Part shown: piece after piece, positions 8,151-16,658 of the stretch
How positions within the stretch are numbered: the first letter of the stretch is position 1
How the letters are laid out: every line of letters begins with the position of its first letter
Assembly: GCA_016929495.1 (NCBI GenBank)
Contig: JAFGIS010000249.1
Span: 1-62,908, forward strand
Reading direction: 5' to 3'
DNA from: Polyangiaceae bacterium
GTDB lineage: Bacteria; Myxococcota_A; Polyangia; Polyangiales; Polyangiaceae
DNA: 62,908 nt
The notes under the pieces: model-generated
The model's input: the letters and a program-made list of their open reading frames with translations, nothing else
What the model was told of the DNA's origin: nothing
The model's database searches: none
Position numbers and translations under genes: made by a program

Positions 8151-9531
8151 GGTCGGACCCCCTACCGTTCAGCGCGCCCCGCTCCTTCGCAAGGAGGTCC
8201 GCCACGCGTGCCAGGTCCGCCTCCGTGTCGACTCCGTGCTGGGCGAAGGCGTCCACCGTGACGACCCGGATCGGGATCCCATGCCACAGCGCACGGAGCT
8301 GCTCCAACGATTCGGCGCGTTCGGTCGCAACGGGCGGCTCCGCGGCGAGCCGACGTAGGGCCCCCACTCGATAAGCGTACAGGCCCACGTGGCGCAGCCA
8401 CGGGATCTCCGAAGGCACGGCCGCGCCCACGGCCGACATGTTGTCCTTGCCGAAGGTGGCTCGCAGCCATGGGATCGGAGCCCGACTGAAGTACGAGGCC
8501 AGCCCGGCTCCGTCCGTGACGACCTTGACGACGTTGGGATTGAAGATGTCTTCGGCATCTCGGATCGGCGTCGCGAGCGTGGTGATGCCGGCTTGGGGGT
8601 CCTCGGCCAACGCCAAGGCGGCGTGCCGGATCAGGTTCGGGTCGAGCATGGGCTCGTCCCCCTGAACGTTGACGACGATCTGGTCCTCTCGTAGCTGCTG
8701 CGCGGTCACCACCTCAGCGAGCCGGTCCGTGCCCGAGGCATGGTCGGGCGACGTCATCAAGGCAGTGCCGCCGGCGCGCTCGATCGCCTCTACGATGCGC
8801 TGATCGTCCGTAGCCACCCAGACGAAGTCGGCGCCGCTTCTGCAAGCGTTTTCGTAGACGCGGACGACCATGGGTTTGCCCGCGAGGTCGCGCAGAGGCT
8901 TGCCCGGGAGCCGTGTGGAGGCGTAGCGAGCCGGGATAACGACGCCGAAGCGCGAACGGGTACCGCCGGCTCCCTCGGCACGTTGCTGTTGCTCCCGCTC
9001 GAGGTGGCGCTCGTACGCAGCATCGAGACCGCCCTGAGCCTCCAGGATCAGGTCTGCAACCTCACGCACGGCTCCTCGTCCGCCCGGCGCCGCGGTCGTG
9101 TAGTGGGCTTGCCGTCGGACCGCCTCGTGACCGTCGCCGACCGCAACGGCGAGCCCTACGCATCGCATCGCCGGCAGGTCGAGCACATCATCACCGATGA
9201 AGCAGACGGCGTCCGCCTTCACCCCGAGGCGGCCCGCCAGCTCCCGCAGCGCCTCGAGCTTGTTGCGGCGGCCCATCAGGGAGTGCACGATTCCGAGCTC
9301 CTGGATGCGGCGGACGAGGGCGGGCGAACCGCGAGCGGACACGACGGCCACGTGGATTCCGACGTCGATCAGCATCCGGATGCCGAGCCCGTCGCGCACG
9401 TGGAAGCGCTTGAGGGTTTCTCCGCCCTCCGTGTAGTAGAGCGCTCCATCGGTCATGACCCCGTCCACGTCCAGGAGCAAGGCTCGAACCCTACGAGCCT
9501 GCTCGGTCAACGACGCGTCGAGTCTGGCCAT
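8143..9531 (-). CDS. KdsC-KdsB fusion: Kdo-8-phosphate phosphatase plus CMP-Kdo synthetase
   Basis: This 462-aa protein joins two consecutive steps of Kdo activation. Residues about 10-185 are a KdsC-type HAD phosphatase ([12 protein letters not shown] at 18-29, GDD at 113-115) that releases phosphate from Kdo-8-P. Residues about 195-462 are KdsB, with the nucleotide-binding [13 protein letters not shown] (201-213) and VQGDEPM, which makes CMP-Kdo. A short Gln/Glu-rich linker joins them. I chose the ATG at 9529-9531, which shares one base with the kdsA stop; the longer upstream frame overlaps kdsA. Both halves look intact. The genes are separate in E. coli. Confidence 0.92.
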   Translation of the reverse strand: MARLDASLTEQARRVRALLLDVDGVMTDGALYYTEGGETLKRFHVRDGLGIRMLIDVGIHVAVVSARGSPALVRRIQELGIVHSLMGRRNKLEALRELAGRLGVKADAVCFIGDDVLDLPAMRCVGLAVAVGDGHEAVRRQAHYTTAAPGGRGAVREVADLILEAQGGLDAAYERHLEREQQQRAEGAGGTRSRFGVVIPARYASTRLPGKPLRDLAGKPMVVRVYENACRSGADFVWVATDDQRIVEAIERAGGTALMTSPDHASGTDRLAEVVTAQQLREDQIVVNVQGDEPMLDPNLIRHAALALAEDPQAGITTLATPIRDAEDIFNPNVVKVVTDGAGLASYFSRAPIPWLRATFGKDNMSAVGAAVPSEIPWLRHVGLYAYRVGALRRLAAEPPVATERAESLEQLRALWHGIPIRVVTVDAFAQHGVDTEADLARVADLLAKERGALNGRGSDHG

Positions 9532-10367
9532 CAGTGGACGCTCAGCTCGCTGAACGGCGCCTTCTTCACGACCCGATCGATTTCGACCAGAACATCGAGC
9601 AGCTCGCGCATGCGACCCAGCGGCCACATGGTTGCCCCGTCGCTGGGCGCGCTACGGGGATCCGGGTGCGTTTCCACGAAGATCCCGGCGATACCCACCG
9701 CGACGGCTGCGCGCGCCAGCACGGCCGCCATTGCGCGATCGCCTCCTGACGCGTTGCCGAGTCCGCCCGGCGCCTGCACCGAGTGGGTGGCGTCGAACAC
9801 GACCGGGCAGCCCGTTCGCCGCAGCTGCGCTAGCGAGCGCATGTCTGCGACCAGGTTGTTGTACCCGAAGCTGACGCCCCGCTCGCACACGAGTACTCGG
9901 TCGTTGCCGACCTCGCGACATTTCTCGACCACGTTGTGCATGTCCCAGGGCGCCATGAACTGAGCCTTCTTGACGTTCAGCGGCCTCCCTGCCTGTGCCA
10001 CCAAGCGGATGAAGTCCGTCTGCCGGGCCAGGAAGGCCGGGGTCTGCAACACGTCGACCACGGCAGCCACCTCGTCGACGGGCGTCCGCTCGTGCACGTC
10101 GGTCAGGACGGGAACGCCGAGCCGTTGCTTGACCGCCTCGAGTATGCCGAGCCCCTCCTCGAACCCTGGCCCCCGGTAGGATCGGCCCGAGCTGCGGTTC
10201 GCCTTGTCGAAGCTGGCCTTGAAGATGAAGAACACGCCCGCCCGCGTCGTGATCTCCCGCAGCTCGGCGGCGACTTCTAGCGTGCGCGTACCGGGTTCCA
10301 CGACGCAAGGACCTGCGATGAGGAAGAGCGGCAAGTGGTTGTCGACTTCATGGCCCAACAGCAGCAT
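9531..10367 (-). CDS. kdsA: Kdo-8-phosphate synthase
   Basis: This 278-aa protein is a standard-length KdsA, condensing arabinose-5-phosphate with phosphoenolpyruvate to Kdo-8-phosphate in the cytoplasm. Characteristic segments are LIAGPCVVE near residue 16, [12 protein letters not shown] near 49, the RGPGFEEGL segment, [49 protein letters not shown] and FVETHPDP. It follows the outer-membrane export gene by 27 bases and its stop overlaps the next start. Together with kdsD at the head of the operon and the kdsC-kdsB fusion, it makes the capsule locus self-sufficient for CMP-Kdo. Confidence 0.96.
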   Translation of the reverse strand: MLLLGHEVDNHLPLFLIAGPCVVEPGTRTLEVAAELREITTRAGVFFIFKASFDKANRSSGRSYRGPGFEEGLGILEAVKQRLGVPVLTDVHERTPVDEVAAVVDVLQTPAFLARQTDFIRLVAQAGRPLNVKKAQFMAPWDMHNVVEKCREVGNDRVLVCERGVSFGYNNLVADMRSLAQLRRTGCPVVFDATHSVQAPGGLGNASGGDRAMAAVLARAAVAVGIAGIFVETHPDPRSAPSDGATMWPLGRMRELLDVLVEIDRVVKKAPFSELSVH

Positions 10368-10394
10368 GGCCGTCCTTCCCGTTCGGAGGCGCCC

Positions 10395-12182
10395 CTACAA
10401 GATGGCGAGCACCACGGCCGCGGATACGGCCACCTGGTAGATGACCGTCGTGATGTCCGCGACGTTCTGAAGGGTCTTGGTGTCCACTCTCGGCGGGACG
10501 AGGAGCTCGTCGCCGGGGAGAAGCCTCGTGCCCGGATCAGCGATGGCAACCTCGGCATTCGAGTGGATCACGATGACGCGGCTCTGGTCAGAACGATCGG
10601 TGTAGCCGCCCGCGTCCTCGATGTAGTCTTCTGCGGTCATGTCCGGGCGGTACATCACCGCGTGGGCCATCATCACTTCACCGCCGACGCGCACGATGTT
10701 GGTCCGGGCGGGGACGACGATGACGTCGCCGTCCTCCAGCAGAAGATTGACCTGGCGTTGATCCCGGGAGGTGACCACACGACCCAGCGGCTGAATCAGC
10801 CGCGCGCTTTCCACGAATCGCAGCGTCAGCTCGGCTTCCTTCGCGCGGATGTTCGATTCGCCGTTGGATGAAGACAAGGCCAGAAGGGCGCTGCGCTGGA
10901 GCCGGAACAGGGTGTCGTCGATCGAGTCCTTCTGCGCCTGGGCCACCGAGGTGCGCCGTAGGTGTATCGCGCGAACATTGGACAGCGTCGGGTCGACGGG
11001 GATGTAGTTGAGCACGTCGACCAGCCGAGAACCGCGCCGCACGGCGAGCTCGGTGGGGCCGCGGTACTCGCCCTCGAGCTTGACTACGATCATACCGTTG
11101 CGCGCATCGTCGCGCAGAGCGACGGTGTCTCCGTCGTTCAACTCGAAACCCGAGAACTGCTCCAGCGACAAGGCGCGATTGAACAGCGTGCCACCCCGCA
11201 AACCGTTGATGATGGCACGGGTGGCTCGGCCAGTCCCGGGGACGACTCCGAGTACGTCTTTCCCGGTAATCGGCGCGGAGGTGAATTCGAGCAACGCGGG
11301 ACGAGCAAACGTGCCGTCGAGCTCCACGACGGGTCCACGCCGATGAACCAGAATGGTATCACCGTCTTCGAACTGAAGCGACGGCAGCGCGCCACGTAGC
11401 ATGAAGTCGTACAGATCGACTTCCGCGATGCTCTTGTCCGCGCGCAGCACGCTGATCTTGCGATAGCTTCCAAGCTGTGCGTCGATGCCGCCGGCTTGGT
11501 CGAGGAAGAACATGATCGAGTCCGAGGGTATCCCGGCGTACTTCCCCGGCCGCGGCACGCCCCCCGTCACGAACACCGCAATGGGGTTGGCCGAAAGCAG
11601 GTTCGTGTACACGTCGAGGTAGCGCGAGTAGACACGGCTGAGCCCGCTCTTCACGGTGTTCGTCAGGTCGGCATTGCGAACGCCCGCGAGGTGCACGGGC
11701 CCCACCGAAGGGAGGAAGATGTTTCCCTGGCTGTCCACGGTGAAGGCGCCGCTCACGTCGACGGCACCCCAGGTGTGTACCGCCACTTCGTCACCCGGCA
11801 TGATGACGTAGTTCGGGTTCAGCCCGTCTTCGCGCGTGCGCAGGAAGTTGCCCATGAACAGGTTTGCGCCGAACGGCTGCGGCGCGGTCGGCTGGCCCTG
11901 CTGGGTCGGCGTCGGGGTCGGCGTCAGAGCGGGAGTGGGCTTGCCCGTCGGGGCCAGCGTCGAGGGCAGCTTGGGAAGCGCCGCCGAACCGCCAGATAGC
12001 CCGCTTGGGTTGGGGACATCCGGGAACTCGAGGCTCGACGGGACGCCGGGCCTCGCCGGCGGCGTGTTCTGTGCCCTGGTCTCCGGAGCTGCCGCGCAGA
12101 GCCCCAGGACCGCGAGCAGCGTTGCCCGTGCCAGCTTCTTCAGAGCCGCGAAAACGGGTGAACGATAGGGCCAACAGCGCAT
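10395..12182 (-). CDS. kpsD: Outer-membrane polysaccharide export protein (KpsD/Wza-type)
   Basis: This 595-aa exported protein has a signal peptide (ATLLAVLGLCAAAPETRAQ), a Pro/Thr-rich linker, and a polysaccharide-export domain beginning NYVIMPGDEVAVHTWG. Several SLBB domains follow (VTGGVPRPGKYAGIPSDSI; VKLEGEYRGPTELAVRRGS; VRVGGEVMMAHAVMYRPDM), and it ends in a hydrophobic stretch. It should form the periplasmic/outer-membrane channel for capsule export. I chose the ATG at 12180-12182, which has an AGAGGA ribosome site 7 bases upstream; an ATG at 12207-12209 would overlap kpsE. The final hydrophobic segment resembles long KpsD proteins more than the compact Wza. Confidence 0.9.
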   Translation of the reverse strand: MRCWPYRSPVFAALKKLARATLLAVLGLCAAAPETRAQNTPPARPGVPSSLEFPDVPNPSGLSGGSAALPKLPSTLAPTGKPTPALTPTPTPTQQGQPTAPQPFGANLFMGNFLRTREDGLNPNYVIMPGDEVAVHTWGAVDVSGAFTVDSQGNIFLPSVGPVHLAGVRNADLTNTVKSGLSRVYSRYLDVYTNLLSANPIAVFVTGGVPRPGKYAGIPSDSIMFFLDQAGGIDAQLGSYRKISVLRADKSIAEVDLYDFMLRGALPSLQFEDGDTILVHRRGPVVELDGTFARPALLEFTSAPITGKDVLGVVPGTGRATRAIINGLRGGTLFNRALSLEQFSGFELNDGDTVALRDDARNGMIVVKLEGEYRGPTELAVRRGSRLVDVLNYIPVDPTLSNVRAIHLRRTSVAQAQKDSIDDTLFRLQRSALLALSSSNGESNIRAKEAELTLRFVESARLIQPLGRVVTSRDQRQVNLLLEDGDVIVVPARTNIVRVGGEVMMAHAVMYRPDMTAEDYIEDAGGYTDRSDQSRVIVIHSNAEVAIADPGTRLLPGDELLVPPRVDTKTLQNVADITTVIYQVAVSAAVVLAIL

Positions 12183-12195
12183 CGAGGGTCCTCTC

Positions 12196-13644
12196 TCAGA
12201 CTTGTGCATGCTCGCGCACGGCCGCGACCAGCAAGAGGCCGATCCCCCACAGCAGGAAGCTTGCCAAGCCAATGGTCAGCACGCCGAGTCCCCTGCGGGG
12301 AAAGGTGGATTCGTCCGGCAGCGAAGGTTGGGAAATCCTCACGAGGTAGCGGTGCTGCCGCAACGCGTCAGCGCGCGCCAGCTCCAGAGTGGCCCTGGCC
12401 GATTCGTAGGCCTTTTGCGCGAATTCCTTCTCCATGGCCGCGGCTTCGAATTCGCCGATGCTCTCGGCAATGCCGGAGTTGCGCTTGGGGTTGACGAGCC
12501 TCGCATTCTGCTGTGCGGCCTGCGCTTCGAGCGCCTTGACACGTTCGGTCAGGGAAATGACCTGGGGTGCGGTGGGATTCATGAATGCGCGGGCCTGTGC
12601 CAACTCCGCACGCGCCCTGGCGATCTCCCCCTGGATGGCCGTGCGGATCCCGAGGGCCGCTTCGGCCGTGTGTTGCGGACTCATCTCACCGTGCCGTTGC
12701 TGCAACGCGAGCAGGGCTTGTCGTGCCTTGGCAAGTCGACCCTCCATCGTGGTGACCTGTCCCTCGGCGAAGCGTATTTGGTCTTTGCGCTCGCGGTCCG
12801 TCAATTCATTGATTTGGGCTTCGGCCAAGTCCAGCATGGATACTGCCAGCTCGTGCGCCTCTTTCGCTCCGAAGGCGCGCACGCGGAGTGTCAGCGAGCC
12901 GGTGGTGCTGTCGTGCTCGGCGGATACCATCTTCTGGTAGTACTCGTACGCATCCTCGAAACTTCCGTCGGCCGCGAGCCGCGACCACCAGTCACGCGAC
13001 CGGTCCTTGTAGTGCGCGATGAGGTGGTACTTCGCGTCCAGCAGTTTGAGCATGTCGCGCGAGAGCACGTAGTCGCGAGCCGCGAGCGTATCGTGCGTCG
13101 CCGGGGAGCCAGAGAGCGCCCCGAGCATGGAGGTCATGAACGCCACAGACTGTTGCTGCTCCGCGGAATTGATCGTGAAGAGCGTGGTGGATTCGTACTG
13201 CGGCGAGGCGATGAACCCGTAGTAGATCGCTCCGAGCACGGTGGGCAGCACGACGCAGAGGAGCAGTCGAACGACGAGCCGTCGTCCCCGTTGGCGGCGC
13301 AGCTCACGGATCAGGTCCTTGGAGCTCTTGCCGACGTCGTTCGCTGCGGAAGGCGCCGGCACGGCCGGCCGAGGGGCGGAAGGCGCCGGCTTGAGCGGGA
13401 CGTCGGGAGCGGGCTCGACGGGATTGTCGCGCGCGCGGATCGGAACCGCCGCGACGGCGCGGTCCTTCGCGGGCTTGGCCGGCTTGGCGGCCTTTGTCGG
13501 CTTGACCTTGGGCACAACCGCCTTCTGCTTGGGGGATACAGCGTCGCCGGTCCCTTCGTTGGGGGCGTCGGTTGCGTCCGGGACGGAGGCTTTCTGTCCA
13601 GTAGGCAACTCGGCAGCTGCTGAGCGGTTTGGGGCGGCAGTCAT
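12196..13644 (-). CDS. kpsE: Capsule export inner-membrane/periplasmic protein (KpsE/CtrB-type)
   Basis: This 482-aa protein has a Lys/Pro/Ala-rich cytoplasmic N-terminus of about 120 residues, then a membrane helix (VRLLLCVVLPTVLGAIYYGF). A periplasmic domain with long coiled coils follows (about residues 250-440), and a second helix near the end (GVLTIGLASFLLWGIGLLLV). SPQYESTTLFTI after the first helix is typical of KpsE/CtrB/BexC polysaccharide co-polymerase-like proteins, which bridge the ABC transporter to the outer-membrane channel. The extended basic N-terminus is unusual for the family. It ends 13 bases before kpsD and starts 4 bases after kpsT. Confidence 0.92.
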   Translation of the reverse strand: MTAAPNRSAAAELPTGQKASVPDATDAPNEGTGDAVSPKQKAVVPKVKPTKAAKPAKPAKDRAVAAVPIRARDNPVEPAPDVPLKPAPSAPRPAVPAPSAANDVGKSSKDLIRELRRQRGRRLVVRLLLCVVLPTVLGAIYYGFIASPQYESTTLFTINSAEQQQSVAFMTSMLGALSGSPATHDTLAARDYVLSRDMLKLLDAKYHLIAHYKDRSRDWWSRLAADGSFEDAYEYYQKMVSAEHDSTTGSLTLRVRAFGAKEAHELAVSMLDLAEAQINELTDRERKDQIRFAEGQVTTMEGRLAKARQALLALQQRHGEMSPQHTAEAALGIRTAIQGEIARARAELAQARAFMNPTAPQVISLTERVKALEAQAAQQNARLVNPKRNSGIAESIGEFEAAAMEKEFAQKAYESARATLELARADALRQHRYLVRISQPSLPDESTFPRRGLGVLTIGLASFLLWGIGLLLVAAVREHAQV

Positions 13645-13648
13645 GACA

Positions 13649-14293
13649 TCAGGCCTCGTATACCTTGGCGGCTTCGTCGACGGAATCGAAGTGCTGGAGC
13701 TTGCCGTTGGCCAGTATCGCGCAGTGCTTGCAGTACGTGCGCACGGTGCTCAGGTGGTGGGAAACGATGATGACCGAAGAACGGTTGCTCCGGTCTTCGA
13801 AGGCTTTCCGGGCTTTGGCCTGGAAACGGCTGTCGCCCACGGCCGTCACTTCGTCGACGAGGTAGACCTCGAAGTCGACAGCCATGCTCAGACCGAAAGC
13901 GAGCTTGGCTTTCATGCCGGACGAGTACGTTCTAACCGGCATGTCGAAGTAATCCCCGAGCTCGGAGAAGTCCGCGGCGAAGGCGACGACGTCGTCGACG
14001 TCCACACCATACAAGCGGGCGACGAGCCTGCAGTTCTCCTTGCCGGACAACGAGCTCGAGAATCCACCGCTGAAACCGATCGGCCACGACACTCGCGTCG
14101 AACGAATCACATGGCCCGAGTCGGGTTGCTCGGTTCCTGCGAGCACCCGAAGCAGAGTCGACTTGCCGGCACCGTTGCGGCCCATGATTCCGACGTTGGT
14201 CCTGTCCGGGAACGTGGCGCTGATTTCGTTGAGTACGACGTTGACGCCGCGGAGCGTCGGATAGACCTTCGTGACTTTCTTCAGCTCGATCAT
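13649..14293 (-). CDS. kpsT: Capsule ABC exporter ATPase
   Basis: This 214-aa protein is the nucleotide-binding subunit of the capsule exporter. Walker A is GRNGAGKS at residues 38-45, the ABC signature is YSSGMKAK at 123-130, Walker B follows in VYLVDE, and the switch His is in VIIVSHH. The length is normal for KpsT/CtrD. I start it at the ATG at 14291-14293, which overlaps the kpsM stop as ATGA; a much longer upstream frame only reads antisense-like sequence through kpsM. Together with KpsM it should move the lipid-linked capsule across the inner membrane. Confidence 0.96.
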   Translation of the reverse strand: MIELKKVTKVYPTLRGVNVVLNEISATFPDRTNVGIMGRNGAGKSTLLRVLAGTEQPDSGHVIRSTRVSWPIGFSGGFSSSLSGKENCRLVARLYGVDVDDVVAFAADFSELGDYFDMPVRTYSSGMKAKLAFGLSMAVDFEVYLVDEVTAVGDSRFQAKARKAFEDRSNRSSVIIVSHHLSTVRTYCKHCAILANGKLQHFDSVDEAAKVYEA

Positions 14294-15060
14294 GACAACT
14301 GGATCCGACGCCGAACGACCCGTTCGAGGGTCAAGCCGATGAAGACCAGCGTGAGGGCCCAGAGCCCCGGGTACCAGACGCTGATGTACGGATAACTGTA
14401 GGCTGTGACGCAGCCGCCCCGCACCAGCGCTATCGCGTGCGCCAGTGGATTGTACAGAATGACGTCTCGGATCTTGGGCGGCAGTGAATCCACGCTGAAG
14501 AATAGGCCGCTGATCCAGAACATCGGCCGCATCAAGGGACTCATGATGCGGTCGAAGGCCGATGAGAAGATCCCCAGCGCACAGAAGATCATGCCGACGC
14601 CGATCCCCAGGCCGGCCGCGAGCATCAGGCCCACCATGATGAGCAGCGGATTGTCGAAGTGCAACCTGCCCTCGAGTAGGCCGGCCCCTGCCATCAGTAC
14701 GGAGAAGACGCTGAAACTGGTCGCGAACTCGAGTATCGAGCGGGAGAACACCAGGTCGAGCGGGCGGATCCGAGGGTAGAACAAGAGATTCCGGTTCGAG
14801 GAAACCGCGGCCTGGTTCTTCGAGGCTTCGTTGCGAAACAGGAGGAACGGGACGAGTCCCGTGGACAGGAACGAGATCACCCCCATGCCGGGAAGCACGT
14901 TCCGGCCAACGAGCATGTACATGCCGGCGAACATGCCGATCCAGAGCGAGGGCTCGATGAAAGCCCAGAGGTAGCCCAAGCGGTGTTCGCCGAAACGCGT
15001 CATCGTTTCGCGCACAATCAGGGCGTGAACCACTTGGAGCTGGATCATCAGACCGCGCAT
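14290..15060 (-). CDS. kpsM: Capsule ABC exporter permease
   Basis: This 256-aa ABC-2-type permease has six predicted membrane segments and begins with the amphipathic stretch typical of KpsM/CtrC. HRLGYLWAFIEPSLWIGMF and the conserved PLRPMFWISG-type segment (here SPLMRPMFWISGLFFSVDSL) identify it. It ends near VWYPGLWALTLVFIGLTLERV. It is translationally coupled to kpsT by a 4-base overlap and follows a small lipoprotein gene by 15 bases. Partner of KpsT in the inner membrane. Confidence 0.95.
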   Translation of the reverse strand: MRGLMIQLQVVHALIVRETMTRFGEHRLGYLWAFIEPSLWIGMFAGMYMLVGRNVLPGMGVISFLSTGLVPFLLFRNEASKNQAAVSSNRNLLFYPRIRPLDLVFSRSILEFATSFSVFSVLMAGAGLLEGRLHFDNPLLIMVGLMLAAGLGIGVGMIFCALGIFSSAFDRIMSPLMRPMFWISGLFFSVDSLPPKIRDVILYNPLAHAIALVRGGCVTAYSYPYISVWYPGLWALTLVFIGLTLERVVRRRIQLS

Positions 15061-15075
15061 GATCCGGCTCGCCCT

Positions 15076-15474
15076 TCACTGTGCTGTCGCGACCGGGAGC
15101 ACGTCTGGCACATAGAACCAGCCGTTGCGGTCCCGACACGCGAGATGTGTCTGCGAGGCATGACGCTTCGAATCCGTGAGATGGACCGTGCGGCATCTGC
15201 GTCCGCTCGCGGCCGCGTATTCGGGGCCAGCCACAATCGTCGTCGTGCCGGCCGTCCGAGGCTGGTCGGGTGCGAGCGCGTCGAGCTGTTTCAGGACGGC
15301 TCTTTCGGCGTCGCTGCCCGGTTGGAGCGTGCCGCCGCGGTCGGTCGCGTCCGTCAGCATCTGTGCATCCGCGCCCTTGGGCGTGCTCGACGCACAGGCC
15401 GCCCAGAGGGTCGAAACGATTACGGCGAACAGAGCTCGAGCAGGAAGGGTCCGGAGTCTGTCGTGGTTTGCCAT
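15076..15474 (-). CDS. Small lipoprotein inside the capsule operon
   Basis: This 132-aa protein has a basic N-terminus, a hydrophobic stretch and the lipobox LWAAC, so it should be a lipoprotein. The mature part carries a distinct C-terminal segment (SGRRCRTVHLTDSKRH, then HLACRDRNGWFYVPDVLP) with two Cys that could pair. I chose the ATG at 15472-15474; the longer frame upstream lacks any signal. The tight spacing to kpsM (15 bases) implies a role in capsule export or surface attachment. I do not recognise a named family. Confidence 0.75.
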   Translation of the reverse strand: MANHDRLRTLPARALFAVIVSTLWAACASSTPKGADAQMLTDATDRGGTLQPGSDAERAVLKQLDALAPDQPRTAGTTTIVAGPEYAAASGRRCRTVHLTDSKRHASQTHLACRDRNGWFYVPDVLPVATAQ

Positions 15475-15568
15475 ACGCGCGTGCGAGCTGGCGTGGGTGC
15501 GGCGTTGCGGGCCGTTCACGATGGGGGAGCGACCGGGAAAACCCGGCACGGGCCGAGGACGCAAGGTA

Positions 15569-16564
15569 CTAGTGGGCATTGTAGATCTCGATGATCCCCG
15601 AGACCCGCCGTTGACTGTCGACGACCACCAGGGCTTTCAGTCGAAGCCGGCGCATCCGCGCTTCAGCCTCATAGACCGCGGCGTCTTCGTGAATGGTGGC
15701 CGGCTGTCGGGTCATGATGGCTGTCACGGGAAGGCCCAACACCTCCGCCCGTTTCTGCATTCCCCGGCGAAGGTCTCCGTCCGTCACGATGCCGACGGGC
15801 CCGCCGTCATCGCCGAGCACGATCGCCAGCCCGCATCGGCCGGCGGTCATGGTCCACAGAGCTTCTCCGACCAGGCAGTCCGGCGTCACCAGCGGCAACG
15901 GCTCGGACTGCATGATGTCACGCACGCGGCAATACTGGCGATGGGCGAGCGAACCGGCCGGATGAAAGCGCGCCAGATCGTCGGGCGAGAGTCCGCGTTG
16001 TTGGACGGCGGCAGTAGCCAGGGCGTCCCCCAGGGCGAGCGCGGCCAGCGCGGACGTGGTGGGCACTACGTTGTGCGGACAGCTTTCGCGCTCAACCGAC
16101 GCGTCCAGGACGATGTGCGCCGTGCGTGCCAGTGTTGACCGGGTGCTTCCCAGGATGGCGACGATGGGCAGGTCGAGCACGCGGAACCAGGGGATCAGCT
16201 TGACGAGCTCGGGGCTTTCGCCGCTGTTGGACACGAGCAACACGACGTCGTGCGCGGTAACCATGCCCAGATCGCCGTGCGATGCCTCTCCCGCATGCAA
16301 GAAGAAGGCCGGCGTCCCACCGGAGGCGAGCGTCGCGGCGATTTTCCTGCCGATGAGCCCGCTCTTTCCGATCCCTGACACGACGACGCGACCGGCACAG
16401 CCGACAATCATGTCGAGCGCCCGACAGAACCCGTCGTCGATGCGCGAGCCAACGCCCATCAGCGCCTCAGCCTGGCTCCTGAGTGACGAGCGCGCGGCTT
16501 CTATCACCGCTTGCTCCCCAACGATGACGGGCCGGCTCTCCCGAGTAATTGCTCGCAAGTTCAT
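15569..16564 (-). CDS. kdsD: Arabinose-5-phosphate isomerase (KdsD/KpsF)
   Basis: This 331-aa protein converts ribulose-5-phosphate to arabinose-5-phosphate, the first committed substrate for Kdo. The SIS domain (about residues 35-175) carries VVVSGIGKSGLIGRKIAATL and FFLHAGEASHGDLGMV. Two CBS domains follow (about 205-330; VRDIMQSEPLPLV and ITAIMTRQPATIHEDAAVYE). Length and order are normal for KdsD/KpsF. It is the first gene of the Kdo/capsule transcript, as kpsF is in E. coli group 2 loci, with a low-GC promoter-like stretch just upstream. Confidence 0.95.
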   Translation of the reverse strand: MNLRAITRESRPVIVGEQAVIEAARSSLRSQAEALMGVGSRIDDGFCRALDMIVGCAGRVVVSGIGKSGLIGRKIAATLASGGTPAFFLHAGEASHGDLGMVTAHDVVLLVSNSGESPELVKLIPWFRVLDLPIVAILGSTRSTLARTAHIVLDASVERESCPHNVVPTTSALAALALGDALATAAVQQRGLSPDDLARFHPAGSLAHRQYCRVRDIMQSEPLPLVTPDCLVGEALWTMTAGRCGLAIVLGDDGGPVGIVTDGDLRRGMQKRAEVLGLPVTAIMTRQPATIHEDAAVYEAEARMRRLRLKALVVVDSQRRVSGIIEIYNAH

Positions 16565-16619
16565 GAGGTTCGGGCCTCGCTAAGCCAAGACGCGGCCTGA
16601 CAGCACGCGTTAAGACTGC

Positions 16620-16648
16620 TACCTAGCACCTCAGTACTTTTGTGACAA
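16620..16648 (-). promoter_or_regulatory. Candidate promoter for the kdsD-kps operon
   Basis: On the minus strand, TTGTCA (16643-16648) and TAGGTA (16620-16625) are separated by exactly 17 bases, in a locally AT-rich stretch between the DUF3943 gene and kdsD. The -35 is good and the -10 weak. The 94-bp gap and its drop in GC make this the most likely start point of the capsule transcript. Confidence 0.35.
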
Positions 16649-16658
16649 TCCGCTGTAG

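Noticed and set aside
14294..15196. Extension of kpsT upstream to 15196
   Set aside because: It is out-of-frame sequence over kpsM; the Walker A domain and the coupled ATG start at 14293.
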